Positions 20,735 to 31,934 of a stretch of DNA of 64,000 bases are shown piece by piece. Within the stretch, counting starts at the first letter, position 1; every line of letters begins with the position of its first letter. A program made the translations under genes and the position numbers. This stretch comes from Fallopia convolvulus. Taxonomy: Eukaryota; Streptophyta; Magnoliopsida; Caryophyllales; Polygonaceae. A model generated the notes under the pieces. That model was given only the letters and a program-made list of their open reading frames with translations. It searched no databases and was not told the origin of the DNA. The DNA lies in NCBI GenBank assembly GCA_964016875.1, contig OZ024721.1, forward strand, positions 2,361,001-2,425,000, in the 5' to 3' direction.

Positions 20735-21742
20735 CTAGCCATCTCCTTCTTTGCTGGTTGGGGTCCCATCATCACCGTCTTTCTCCTCTTCCTTGTTCAG
20801 GGAGCTGGCATCCTCCTCCTGGTCCTCGGCCTCCAAATACTCCTTTCCAGGAGGGGGGTTGCAGGCGGGGTAATACTTCTCCAAGGCCTCTTGCTGCGCC
20901 TTCAGATCCCAATTGACGCTCTTACCGTCAGCAAAGTCTTGCAGCAGCTCCACTTGAGACTTCATCGTTTAGTACGCTGCCACATTCACCACCACCTGGG
21001 GGAAGCCCTTTACCTCCTTCTCTGCCTCAACCGCCCTCGCCTCTAGCGATGTCTTCTCGGACTGGAGATCCTCTACCTGAACCTTCAAGGAATCCACCGA
21101 CGATTGGAGTTTGCGAGCCTTCCTATCCGATGAGGCGGCCAATTCCCTCGCTTGCTTCTCTTTCTCCTCCAGCGCCCTCATTTCCTCTTGATAACGGCCG
21201 TTGGTGGCCATCAGCTCCTGGAAAGCCTACAACAGGGGAAAGTGGATGAATGAGGATAAACCAGACAAAAAGCAAGTGAGCGCCAAAGAAATACCAAAGA
21301 AACGGTAACAAATATCTAAAAGACTCAAATAAGCGAACCTACCATTCTTAGCGTCGCGCCCACATGGCTGAATGCGGCGTCTGGGATTAGGGCCTGGAAG
21401 TCTAGCTTGACGTTCGGCAGCAGCATATACCCGAAAGTGCTGAGGAGATCTTTGGGTTCTTTCTTCTTGACGTTCGGCAGAAGCTGGAGAATCTTCAACT
21501 CTTTTTCGCTTCAACGCGAGAGACTTCTTCACCTCGGAACTGGGTGTGGGAGATGCGAAAAGTTTGGGGCCACCAGACCTCAGTCGGCGAACCATCGCCG
21601 CATTGGAGGTATCCACACCAGCACCTGAAGAATCCAAGAAAAAGGGAAATAAATTTAAAACAAAATTGAAAAAGTTAATCGTGTAAGGAGCGGAGAAAAG
21701 AGCGAACTACCAACCTGACTTCTTCTTGGAGGAGCTCGCCAT
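20735..21742 (-). pseudogene. Antisense coiled-coil ORF of the Tat-like element (spliced, broken)
   Basis: Opposite to the LTR orientation, a start at 21742 (MASSSKKKS) can be spliced to blocks at about 21626-21344 (RRLRSGGPKLFASPTPS, basic) and about 21226-20735 (FQELMATNGRYQEEM, then long E/K/A/L heptads, then VVVNVAAY and TMKSQVELLQDFADGKSVNW, ending in an acidic tail). Donor and acceptor dinucleotides are plausible at each junction. A TAA at 20969-20971 interrupts the frame between VAAY and TMKSQ. Antisense ORFs with coiled coils are known in some Tat-lineage Gypsy elements; their role is unresolved. Here it is the largest coding relic in the element. Confidence 0.65.
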
Positions 21743-21918
21743 ATCTGAGGAAAGAAGACGAAGGCGAAATGATGGTAAAAAGAAAAGAGCCTCTCAGGTC
21801 ATTGAGAAAAGGCAGCAGAAGAAAATCCCGTTTTCCAAGGCATCTCCAAACGTCTAATCAACTTAAATGCAATTTTCGAAATTTGAAGTTTAAATTTTGA
21901 AATTGCATTTAGGGGTAT

Positions 21919-22328
21919 TGTTGGACCCAGATTTTAGGAAGGGAAGCGTCAGCCCATGGTCAGGAAATCTCCAACACGTCTGGAGCTACGGAAGATCTTC
22001 GGGATTGGTTAAGTCGGTTAGAGGAAAGAGGATCCGAGATATATTTGTTACAAGATAGATTCCTCTTAAGATTGTATCCATTATAAGATAGGAATAAGCC
22101 AAGATTTGTTAGTTAGAGATAAAATCATATCTTTAGTTGAGATAAGATAGACCCTAAGGAGCTATATAAATCGATATAATCCTTAGAGGCAAAAAACGAT
22201 CCATACACATAACTTCTTGTGATTTCTACATCAATACAAACACATTCTCGTTCATATTCTTCTCAGTTTATTCGATCAAGGCCCGATCTCGGTCAAAGTT
22301 TCGTCTTTGATAAATTTTGGCTCAAACA
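21919..22328 (+). repeat. Right LTR of the pol-less element
   Basis: 410 bp, nearly identical to 18792-19201, preceded by a purine-rich tract (TTTAGGGGTAT). Confidence 0.92.
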
Positions 22329-22333
22329 GTAGC

Positions 22334-23603
22334 CATAACCACAAGTGGAGGCTTGGCGATCCAGATCTCATGCCAAAATCTGATAGAAGCACCATTCCTA
22401 ATATTCCAGCAAGTGCCATGAATAATAACCTTAGATAGCCCTTGTTTCAGCCCTTTCAAAACGTGAGAGCTAGCCGGCGATTCACCTAAGGCATATTCCA
22501 CATATTTTTTCTTAAGTACTTCATCCCAAAGACCGCCTTCGCTCATTATAAATCGCCATCCCAGTTTAGCAACTAAAGCAAGGTTCATATCGCTCATAGA
22601 ATGAATAACCAGACCCCCTTGATGTCTTGGTTTCGAAATCTCAGCCCAAGCAACTTTGTGCAATCTCTTTTGCTCTCTTGAACTACCAAAAAATTATCAA
22701 TTTTGTTGCAAACACTCTTAGGAAGAAGCACATTAGACATGGAATAAACCGGTAAAGATGGCAATACCGATTTCACCAAGGTCACTCTTCCAGCGAAACT
22801 TAAGGTCCTCGTTTTCCATCCGGGTAGCCTAGAGTTGAATTTGTCCATCAAAATACCAAAAGTATCCTTGTTGACACACTTTTGTAAGATAGGCATTCCG
22901 AGAAAATTTTCCAAGTTGGACGTAACTTCGAAACCACACTCAGCCTTGAGATCACGGGCAATACAACTGTTGACATTGGAAGGCAAGAAGATTTTAGACT
23001 TTTGATTGCTGATTTTCTGACCCGAAGAAGCACAGAAAACATCTAAAATCCCCAAAATCACTCTAAGTTTCTCAACCGAGGCCTCGACAAAAAGCATGAT
23101 GTCGTCCGCAAAAAATATATGTGAGAGAGTAGGCCCTTGCCTAGTGAGTTTAATCGGTCTCCAAGACTTCTTTTCCACGACATCGAGAATAAGATGACTA
23201 AGTCGTTCAACACAAAGTAAGAAGAAGTACGGCGATATCGGATCGCCTTGGCGTACACCCCGGGAAGCCGTAAACTGCTTAGTAACCTCGCCATTTAAAA
23301 GAACCTGCATTCTTAGAGATGAAACACACGCCATGATCCAATTAATAATCTGATCAGGAAGCCGGCATTACGAAGAGAATCCTCAATAAAGTCCTAACTC
23401 AACCTATCGTAAGCCTTCTCAAGGTCAAGTTTTAAGATCATCCATCCCTTCCGACCTCTCTTTCTTCTCATGGAATGCACAACCTCTTGTGCAATAACAA
23501 AGTTATCGGATATCATACGGCCCGGGAGGAAACTACCTTGCGTTGGACTAATGATTTTAGAAAGCAAAGGCTGAATTCTAACTATAATAATTTTTGTAAT
23601 AGT
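22334..23603 (-). pseudogene. LINE reverse transcriptase, catalytic half
   Basis: Minus-strand frames read ITKIIIVRIQPLLSKIISPT, GSFLPGRMISDNFVIAQEVV, LKLDLEKAYDRLS, then GVRQGDPISPYFFLLCVERL, HIFFADDIMLFVEAS (the FADD catalytic motif, plus-strand 23101-23112), KINLxKSK-like SNQKSKIF, and LPGWKTRTLSFAGRVTLVKS. These are the standard plant LINE RT blocks in order. A stop or frame change lies near 23335-23400 and another near 22660. The C-terminal block WAEISKPRHQGGLVIHSM is typical of the post-RT region. Confidence 0.9.
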
Positions 23604-24001
23604 CTTATACATAGGGCTATCATTTACCCACGGGTGACCAATTCCCCCGTTTAACCCACCTGAAACAAACGGGTGAAAACCCAATCAAAGCGGGTGACGG
23701 GCGGTTCGAGTGATGGGCGAAATGAGTTATGGGTCGGGTAAGGGTGAGATTTTATCACCCAAAAACCCGACCCAATAGCCCGACCCAATAACCGAACCCA
23801 TCACCTGTTTCACCCAAACCACCCATATAACCTGTTTTAGCCCATAATTTCTAATATATATGGGCCTTTGAAGTCACCCATATAACTCATTTCGGGCCTT
23901 TGATAAATAAGCTCATTTGTAACACATCTTTGACTCCATTTTGATATTTATTGCTTATGGGATTTGTTTTTGTTTATGTATGGATTATAGATATTTGTTT
24001 T

Positions 24002-25481
24002 TGATGTTCATGTTTTTAGTACAGTTTTAGATGTTTTTCTTGAGTTGTATAGCTTAGTTTTAGCCAGTTTTAGTGCTTATTTTGTGTGTTTTTGGATAAG
24101 TTTACATATTTTGTGAAAGATATGGAAGCTACTCCGTTTTTTGTGTTTTTTATAGGTTCTCAAGGAAGAAAGGATTATTCCTAGGGAAGTTTTGATCAAG
24201 TGGTTGATGGTGGATGAATGTGGAAGAGAAGAGAAGAAAGAATATGCTTTAAAGATCCTGTCGAATCCAAGAGAAGTTATGAAAAGTGTACAAAAGATCC
24301 AAGACAGAGAGCTTGTTACCGATTTGTGAGGGTCAGTACCGAGCTGTGCAACAGAGTCTAATCAGAAGAATTCAGCAAGAGTCTACCGACCATGTGCAGG
24401 TCGTTACCGAGGTGACCTGTGTCGGTAGGCGGCGCCGACTTTCAATATTTCTATCTTTTATCTCGTAATGTTTTTAGTTAGGAAAGTTTCTATCTTTTAG
24501 GGCCCTTGTTAGATAGTTTCTCTTAGTATAAATACCCTGTTTGAAGACAAGTTAAGGGAGTTCGTTAGTTTTTGGAAGGACGATTTGGTTTTGGAGAACA
24601 CGTCTGGTTCGAGAGAGGAAGAGACTGAGTTCGAGTCTCTTGTTTTGTTTTGTTCTTCGTTTTCGGAGTTGATTGTATTCAAAGACGATATTTTTATAAT
24701 TCAAGTAAGCTTTTATTTAGTTTTTATTCAATGTTCTCATTCAATTCAGTTGCTTGTTTTATTTCGATCATGAGTGAGTAGTTCGTTTTTCTAGGATCGG
24801 GGTTGAAAACCCAATGTAGTTATGCATGATTAAATGTGTGTGATGAATGTTTGATTGCCTTCTATCCTTTAACTACTTGTTTTGTGCTTATACTTAGATG
24901 AAAGTCGAAGTAATTTGAATTTATCGCTTGATCGAAAGAGAATGTTGTAACCTTGAATGTTGATATTGTTCGATAACGAAAGTTTCGAGCTTTGGATTAA
25001 AAAATAAGTAGAAAGTGAATTGATTTGTGAAAATTGATTGATTTGCTTGCTTAGGTCAACGAAAGTTGATAGCTTTATCCTTGAGGCATGATATTTATCC
25101 TTCACACTATTTCATATGCATGATTATGACGTGGTAAACCCTTGTCCTAGATCTTTTCTTCATTTGAATCGCTTTCGTGTTCTTACGTTCAGACTCTTTA
25201 CCGAGGGTTACAGGTCGGTATCGAGCCTACAGTTTGATTGTGTTTAGTTGTTTAGTTAGTGATGAAACCCAACATCATTACTGACCTTGACAAGGTCGGT
25301 ACCGAGGGCTGTCGTAGCCTTGTTTTGTTTTGTTGTTTCTGTTTTGCTTTGTTTCTGTGCTTTCTTTTTTATAGTTTAGTAATCAAACAACCTTGCTTCC
25401 CGTGGATGATCCTGACCTCCCTATACTCAGCGGGGTCTTGACTACAAATTTATTTGTTGTCGAGTAAAAACCCTCTCAACA
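24002..25481 (+). repeat. Left LTR of the Athila-like element
   Basis: 1480 bp from TGATGTTCATG to CCCTCTCAACA. It contains several copies of GGTCGGTACCGAG-like motifs (for example 25294-25307). It is about 60 bp longer than the right LTR, mainly because of a deletion in the latter near 32895. Confidence 0.92.
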
Positions 25482-25484
25482 AAT

Positions 25485-25502
25485 CGGCGCCGTTGCCGGG
25501 GA
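25485..25502 (+). other. Primer binding site of the Athila-like element
   Basis: CGGCGCCGTTGCCGGGGA, three bases after the LTR, is the PBS typical of Athila and some other plant Gypsy lineages (tRNA-Asp). Confidence 0.8.
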
Positions 25503-25597
25503 AGCAACAATGCTTTTTTGATTACTCGTGGGTCTGGGAATAGCCCGACCCCGTTTTTATTTTTATTTTTGTTTTCTTTTTTCTGTTTTCTCAGCTT

Positions 25598-26512
25598 ATG
25601 CCAGCAGGACGTCGCAAGCTCGAGTTTGATCATACTGATTATTATTTTGAACCCGAACGCGCCCTTCACCGCAGAAGAAGAGGAAACCAAGCCATGACGA
25701 TGACTCCTGAAGAGATGGCTCAACAGATGGTTGTGCTCCGTAGGCAGCTTGAAGCCACACAAATTGAGAAAACCGCTCTACAGGAACGACTCAATGCCTA
25801 TCAGAGGAACGCTAAACAGTACATGCATCCAGAACTGAGGGTACCAGAGTCTGTAATTGAGCTTCCAGAGATAGAGAAGACTTTTGAGATTAAGTGTCAA
25901 TTCATATCCTTAATTAAACGGGCTCAGTTTGACGGGAAACCTACTGAATGCCCTATGGAACATATTAAAAATTTTCTTGATTTATGTGACACTATTGCTG
26001 CTGAAGGTGTCTCCCTAGAATATGTTCTGTTAAAAACTTTCAGGTGGTCTCTTACAGGAAAGGTCATGATTTGGTTAGAGAGCTTACCTCCTAAGTCTAT
26101 CAAGACTTGGAAGGATTTATATGATCAATTGTTGACAAAGTTCTTCCCTCCTACTAAGACAATGGGGTTGAGAAAGTGTATCACCTCATACCACCAGCTG
26201 CCTAACGAGACCTTTGTGGAGATGTGGGAGAGATTCAAGGAGATGCTCAGACAGTGTCGCACTCATGGGCAACCACTATATATGCTCCAAGAAATCTTCT
26301 TCCAAAGGATTAATGCTGACACAAAGAACCGCATCAACATGCACACTGCTTGCGGTTTTATTGAGATGGATCCCACTGCCGCATGGGAGTTGCTGGACAA
26401 ATTAAACAATTACGATGCTATGTATGGGACCCAGCAACCACCTCAGCCACAAAAATGTCTCTACATGCCAAATAAATACGAAGTTGATCCCGACGTTAAA
26501 AATCAATTCTAA
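25598..26512 (+). CDS. Gag polyprotein N-terminal part of the Athila-like element
   Basis: The 304-residue product begins MPAGRRKLEFDHTDYYFEPE. From about residue 85 to 260 it carries a retrotransposon gag domain: the PMEHIKNFLDLCDTI, WLESLPPKSIKTWKDLYDQL, FFPPTKTMGLRKCI and NETFVEMWERFKEMLRQC blocks are characteristic of plant Gypsy gag. A heptad-rich segment lies at about 48-68. The downstream zinc-finger region is in another frame (about 26560-26610 gives CEECGSSAHSTFACT-like residues only after frame changes), so the polyprotein is broken. Confidence 0.85.
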   Translation: MPAGRRKLEFDHTDYYFEPERALHRRRRGNQAMTMTPEEMAQQMVVLRRQLEATQIEKTALQERLNAYQRNAKQYMHPELRVPESVIELPEIEKTFEIKCQFISLIKRAQFDGKPTECPMEHIKNFLDLCDTIAAEGVSLEYVLLKTFRWSLTGKVMIWLESLPPKSIKTWKDLYDQLLTKFFPPTKTMGLRKCITSYHQLPNETFVEMWERFKEMLRQCRTHGQPLYMLQEIFFQRINADTKNRINMHTACGFIEMDPTAAWELLDKLNNYDAMYGTQQPPQPQKCLYMPNKYEVDPDVKNQF

Positions 26513-27102
26513 CAAGATGAGGTCAACCATCTAAAGAAACATGTAAATTTTCTGAAAACCTCTCAAATTTGTTAAGAGTGTGGCTCTTCTGCCCATAGTA
26601 CTTTTGCTTGCACTAACATTGAGCAGGTTAGAGCCGCTGAGACATATGCTGAGATGAATTATATGAGAGGGCAGTACAGAAATCCTCCTGCTAATATGAA
26701 AGGCCAAGCAATTATCCGACTTGGGGAAATCAAAATCAGAACTATGCAGCCCCTCCTCCGGATAGACGGCCCGCACTGTATCGACCTCCAGGCTATCAAG
26801 AGCCACCATCCTAGGTGCAAGGACTTCAAGAAGGAATCAATGGAGTCCAAGCCAACCTCAATAATCAAATGAAAATATGGGGAGAGTTCGATAATTGAAA
26901 GAAGAGCGTTGACTCATAACTAGGGAACCTAGCTGCACAAATTCCGAGGCCGCAAGGGCAACTCCTGGGCCGCCCCGACGAGAACCCTAAAGGACAGATA
27001 GTAGCCGTACACCTCAGGAGTGAAAAGACGCTACCAGATCGTGTTGAAGCCAAGGAAAAGGATCCCGGTGTTGAAGAAGATACCACGGCCAATATCGATA
27101 AC

Positions 27103-27999
27103 GTGCCAAAGAGGGTCGTTACCGAGCCTAACACACTCGGTATTGATGCTCCAAAGCTCGTTACCAACCCCAACCCAGGTAAATTCTCTACATCGAGTCA
27201 CTCCCTTATTCCCAGGCTCGATGTCGACCCCGCCATGGTCGGTACCGATCCTCCTGCAGCACCGATCGACCCGATTGTCGACCTGGTAGCACCACCTCTC
27301 GAACCCGCTTTGGTTCTGAGATTGGTGAAGTCTCTCCCCTTCCCTACTAAGATGTCTAAGAACTCAACAGAAGGCAAGTTTAAACGTTTCGTTAAGATTC
27401 TCCAAGGCTTAAATATTTCTATACCATTCACTGAGGCCCTAAGCGAAATGCCGGCTTACACCAAATTCTTAAAAGACATTCTTTGCAGGAAAAGGTCAAT
27501 GTCAGAGATGACAGATGAGGTCCGATCTATAGCCCTTCCGGTAAAGCTAGGTGACCCAGGGAGATTTGCTATCACTATCGGGATTGGCGACCACCGTTTC
27601 AAGGCACTATGTGATTTAGGAGCCAGTGCCAGTTTACTTCCCTTGTCTATTTGGTCAAAAGCTAATATGGGACCTCTATAACCCATTGATATGAGGTTGT
27701 ATATTGCAGACGGATCTAGTGTAAAGGCTACTGGAGTCGTTGATGATTTCCACGTTCAAGTGGGCAAATTTTTCTTACCAAACGACTTTATTGTCCTTGA
27801 TATGCCTAAAGACCCGCTAGTGCCCATTATTCTATGCAGACTATTCCTTGCTACAGCATGTGCTCGAGTCGATGTTCGAAAAGGACTCCTCACCTTTGAC
27901 ATAGGAGAAGAGCGGTTCGAGTTCAATCTCAATCAAGCTGTCAATGACACAGCCGCAAGCAAAGATCGAGACACCCCAGCCAGAGCTCGACATTGCTAA
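27103..27999 (+). pseudogene. Aspartic protease region of the Athila-like element
   Basis: The frame reads FKRFVKILQGLNISIPFTEA (pre-protease linker typical of Athila), then HRFKALCDLGASASLLPLS, the protease active site in the DLGAS form common in Athila. It continues after one in-frame TAA (27679-27681) with MRLYIADGSSVKATGVVDD and FFLPNDFIVLDM. No RT follows. The gag frame and this frame differ, so at least one frameshift lies near 26510-27100. Confidence 0.82.
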
Positions 28000-29053
28000 A
28001 CCAGAAGTTTTCTTTCCAATCAACGACGATTATGAGAGCACTACTAAGCCAGCTACTGACCCCCTTGGATCAGTACCGAGCCCTTCATACAGCAATATGA
28101 CGAGGGAGGAGCATTTTGGCACGATACCAAGGGAAGCTTTACTTCAGACTGGTCGATAACGACCTCAACTGCCTCGGTACCGACGCCCTCACTAACTCAT
28201 CAAGGTGAGTATTCTAACTCTAGTTTCACTATCACCGGTCATGATCATTCCTTATACCTTATTCCCACACCATACACTACTATTCATGCTATAGATGAGT
28301 CGAAACCTCCTTGGTTCTCAGACTACACTAACCCCTATGTAGGAATACCAAGCATATTGTTAGAGGATGAAGGACCGAATTTAGTGCGAAGAAACAACAA
28401 TGCCTTTACCGCTAAGTATGGGGTTTTCCACAACCCCGACAAAGCTGAAACAGAACCACCTTGATAAGCCAGGTAAGTTCGTCAGGCTAATGACATTAAA
28501 AATAGCGCTTACGGGAGGCAACCCGGTTTTAGTTTAGTTTTCTTTTCTTTTTATAGTTCTTTTTCTTAGCTTTCTTTTGAGGTTTTTTTTAGTAGTATAG
28601 AAGTTTGCGGGATAGATTATTTTGGGCTAACATGTCACAGAAGTCGGGCATGATAGGGCATTGGAAAAGAGTCATGTCAGGCTCGGTACCGAGCTGTGAG
28701 GGTCGGTACCGACCTGCGTCAAACTCTAGAATCAAGACGCACGGCAGGTAAGTCTTCTAAACCTAAAAACTCTTCCTTCCCTTACCTCTCTTTTCACACA
28801 CCGCCTTTGCCCAATCCCTTCAAAAACACTCTCAAGCCACAAATCCCACCCCAATCCTCAACCAAACTCTCAAGATCTAGCTGATCTCACCCAGATTCCA
28901 CGCACCACATTGCCTTCAATCCATTCACACTCAAAAACGGCACCCCTTTCGATACTGAGCAACACCTCGTTTGTTCATTACCGAAGCTTCACACCCTCGT
29001 TACTCTTACAATCCAATTTTCGTTTTTCTAATTCACAAAGACTACGATACTAA
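28000..29053 (+). other. Pol-deletion region of the Athila-like element
   Basis: Pol should begin here but no RT, RNase H or integrase block is recognisable. The DNA from 28000 to 28460 keeps a degenerate coding texture. 28480-29050 looks like the untranslated leader of the downstream ORF. Several CGGTACCGA motifs lie here (28682-28693, 28701-28714). Confidence 0.6.
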
Positions 29054-30062
29054 ATGGCAAGCTCAAGCAGAGCCAACTCTAGGGAAGGAAAGAAGAGGAG
29101 GACCGAAAGATCTCCATCTCCTCCGAGAATGGACGAGGTCATCCTGACGACTAGGGAGCAATTAATGATCTTCAAATCTGCCATTGAAAAGGACTACCTC
29201 ACAAGATGGTTCTCAAGATCAAGTGCAAAGGCCTCCGACATCTATGAGGACGTCAAGCATGCATTTGCTATCCTAGGTGTGCCCCATCTCCTCAAGAAGG
29301 AGGATGTCCCACATTATCCGGCTCTCACCGCTGAGTTAATAGACACTCTCCGCATCAACTTTAAGTCCAAGACATCTGTCGGAAGGATCAAGTTCCGGTT
29401 AGGCAACGCTGAGCATGACTTCAACATGGCTGAGTTCAACCGCTTCTTCGACTTCCCTAACCACTCCCGAGATTACAAAGCTCCTGAGGATTTCAAAGTC
29501 ACAGACACTTGGAGCTACATTTCTGGGGAAGTCAATCCGACTGCACCGGCACTTCCAGGGGCGCATATCATCAACCCCATTTTTAAGGATCATTCTCCTA
29601 GTTTTGGGTGCAACCATTTGGCCCAAAACGGAGCTTTCTAAGACGACGAGGACGGAGGTTGAATGCCTTCGTACTATTCCCTTTGAGGACCCCGCCCCCA
29701 TGAATTTGGGGTATGAATGGCTGAAGTATGTAGAGAAGCACGGGGCCTCTTCAAAAGAGGTTTATTGTGGCAACTTGGTGAGCCTCTTGGCGATGGCTCT
29801 CAATGTCGACCTCTCGTGCTACAATGCACACAGTCCCCAGAAGCTGGATACGAAGTACTGGCTGTCTTGTGGAATTTTTCAGAGATATCCAGGGGGAGTA
29901 GCCACCACGGTGCTCGGACAAACCGTGGTAATTACTCAGGACAAGCTAGAGTTGTTGTATGTGCCAAACTGGTATGAAGCATGGACGCCTCAACCGTTTC
30001 CCTTGCCCAAGAAGCCTCAAGACGAGATGACACTACGGGAATTTGAGACAAGGTATGAGTGA
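29054..30062 (+). pseudogene. ATHILA-family ORF downstream of pol, frameshifted
   Basis: The first frame (29054-29641) begins MASSSRANSREGKKRRTERS and contains MDEVILTTREQLMIFKSAIE and FNMAEFNRFFDFPNHSRDYK. The matching continuation is in the +1 frame from about 29640 (LSKTTRTEVECLRTIPFEDP, SLLAMALNVDLSCYN, KYWLSCGIFQRYPG) up to 30062. This is the protein family annotated as ATHILA ORF1, which in many elements occupies the env position. One frameshift near 29640 separates the halves. Function is unknown. Confidence 0.8.
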
Positions 30063-31934
30063 GAAGGAGTTGCTATGGAAGAGGACGAGCCAGCCTCTGC
30101 GGTAGGGCTCGGTACCGAGGATCCATAAGTCGGTACCGATGCTCCAGAACATCACACCGACCTCGGTACCGAGCAACCTGGCCTCGGTACCGAGTACTTC
30201 GAGGCTAGCACTGAGGCATTTTACTTCGACACCGCGCCTGCTCATCACCCTACCGAGCCACAATCATTCGGCATGGTGCCTTACGCTCCTTTTGTCCATC
30301 ACAACCACTTTTAGCAGCACAACCATTACCAGCCGCCGCTCCAAACCAACTACGCTAGTTCCGATGCTCCTTCATGGGCACAAGAAAACTTGTTTGTTCT
30401 TATTTGTTTTTATGTTCTTGCTCTTGTTTGTTTCTTGTTTTAAGTTGTTTTTGTTTTCATAAATCAAAATCACAAAAAAAAATTGAAAATTTTGAAAAAT
30501 TCAAAAAGATTTTAAAACAGATGAGTACCCTTAATCTTATGGTTCTATGATTGCTTCCACTTTGCATGACCATGTAATTTCCTTTCAACATGTTTTTGAT
30601 AGTATAGCCCGAGTCTTATGATGAAATTGTTTTTATAGTGAAATAGCATATGATGAAATTGAGATGTATAACTGTTAGCATGAGTAGTTGCAATCCAACA
30701 AAATTTTGACCTTGTCAGTTCTTATTTTTAGCCTTGATTTCCATGTGTGATTTACTCTCTTTATGTATATTATCTCTTGGAATTGTGATGGTTATCTATT
30801 TCTCAAGACCTGTATAAGATTTTTAGTTCATTACTTGTGAAAGTCATATGATAGAGAACTTATTTTTCATGAGCCCTATTAATCCGTATCCACCCTTACA
30901 TTATCCTTGTTTTGATAGCCAGTTTGAGCCTAAGCTTTTTATTGTTGCTCCACAAAATTATTCCCTAGCCAAGATAAGCTTGACCCTATTCGGGGATTAG
31001 GACTTAGTTGGAGAGGAGTTGTTTTGTAGAGTGCAGAGATGTTTATTGGTTCAAAATAAAGGTTTGGGTGGGGTAAATTGGAAGTCTCTTGTTTTAATTG
31101 TGTAAAAATATCTCTTGGTTAAAAAGAATGGACAAAGAAGAAAAGGAATGTCAAGATCGATACCGGCCTATGTGGGATCGGTGCCGAAGTTTAAGAAAAA
31201 AAAGAACAACACAGTTCGATACCGATCCTATCAGGTCGGTACCGAGGCATGCCATGAAGGAAAAATGAAGGAAAATGCAGAAAAAAAAGAAAGAAAGAAG
31301 GAAGATGTGCAATGTGCAAAAGTTTAAAACCAAGAGATTATTTATGTTTTTATGAGGCTTTCTAGGATTTAATGGGTGAAGAAAGTGGAAGTGCATAAAG
31401 AGAAGTGAGTTTGGTATATATTATGATGAAAGTTTTGGTGTTGTGTGTGAGTTTTTAGGAATCTATATTTCCGGATATTATTAGCACCACATCACCAAAA
31501 TATTTCCACGCCTATTTGTCTTTACCAAGCCCCATTATAACCCGACCGAATGGAAGCTTCTTTGAAGCATTTCATTAAGCCCAAGTTCTCTTGATGATTT
31601 TTGCTTGTTTTGACAAATCTTTGGTGGAGAGTTTGGTGATATAAGTTTCAATTTCTATGAGTGTTTGCATATAAGATTGAGTTGAAAGATGAATTTATAA
31701 CCCAAACACAAAAGAGTTGAGTAAAACACATTGCCCTTGGTGAGGTTGGATTGTGGTTGCTTATGACTATTAGTGCTTATATATGTGTGATGACGTTAAT
31801 AGTCATTTGCTATTTTTGCTATGTTTTGAAGTTGCTTTTTAGATAAAGGACTATTACTCGATGAGCATGTTGATTGGTTTTGGTTATTGTCTAATGATTG
31901 CTTGAGGACAAGCAAGCTTAAGTATGGGGTATTT
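30063..31934 (+). other. 3' untranslated region of the Athila-like element
   Basis: Long AT-rich region between the ATHILA ORF and the right LTR, without coding blocks. It carries further CTCGGTACCGAG copies (30108-30119, 30162-30173, 30183-30194) and ends in a purine tract at about 31920-31930. Confidence 0.6.

Larger units (their letters stand above)
18792..22328 (+). mobile_element. Pol-less LTR retrotransposon (Tat-like), TSD GTAGC
   Basis: It is structurally complete: two 410-bp LTRs, a PBS-like string after the left LTR, and a 5-bp TSD GTAGC (18787-18791 and 22329-22333) within the LINE. The 2.7-kb interior encodes no protease, RT or integrase. It carries a short gag-like sense ORF (19284-19622) and an antisense coiled-coil ORF (20735-21742). 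It is non-autonomous and needs proteins from a relative. The LTRs differ by about 6 of 410 bases by eye, so insertion is fairly recent. Confidence 0.92.

Noticed and set aside
22848..23294. Overlapping small minus-strand ORFs inside the LINE RT
   Set aside because: Alternate-frame shadows of the RT.
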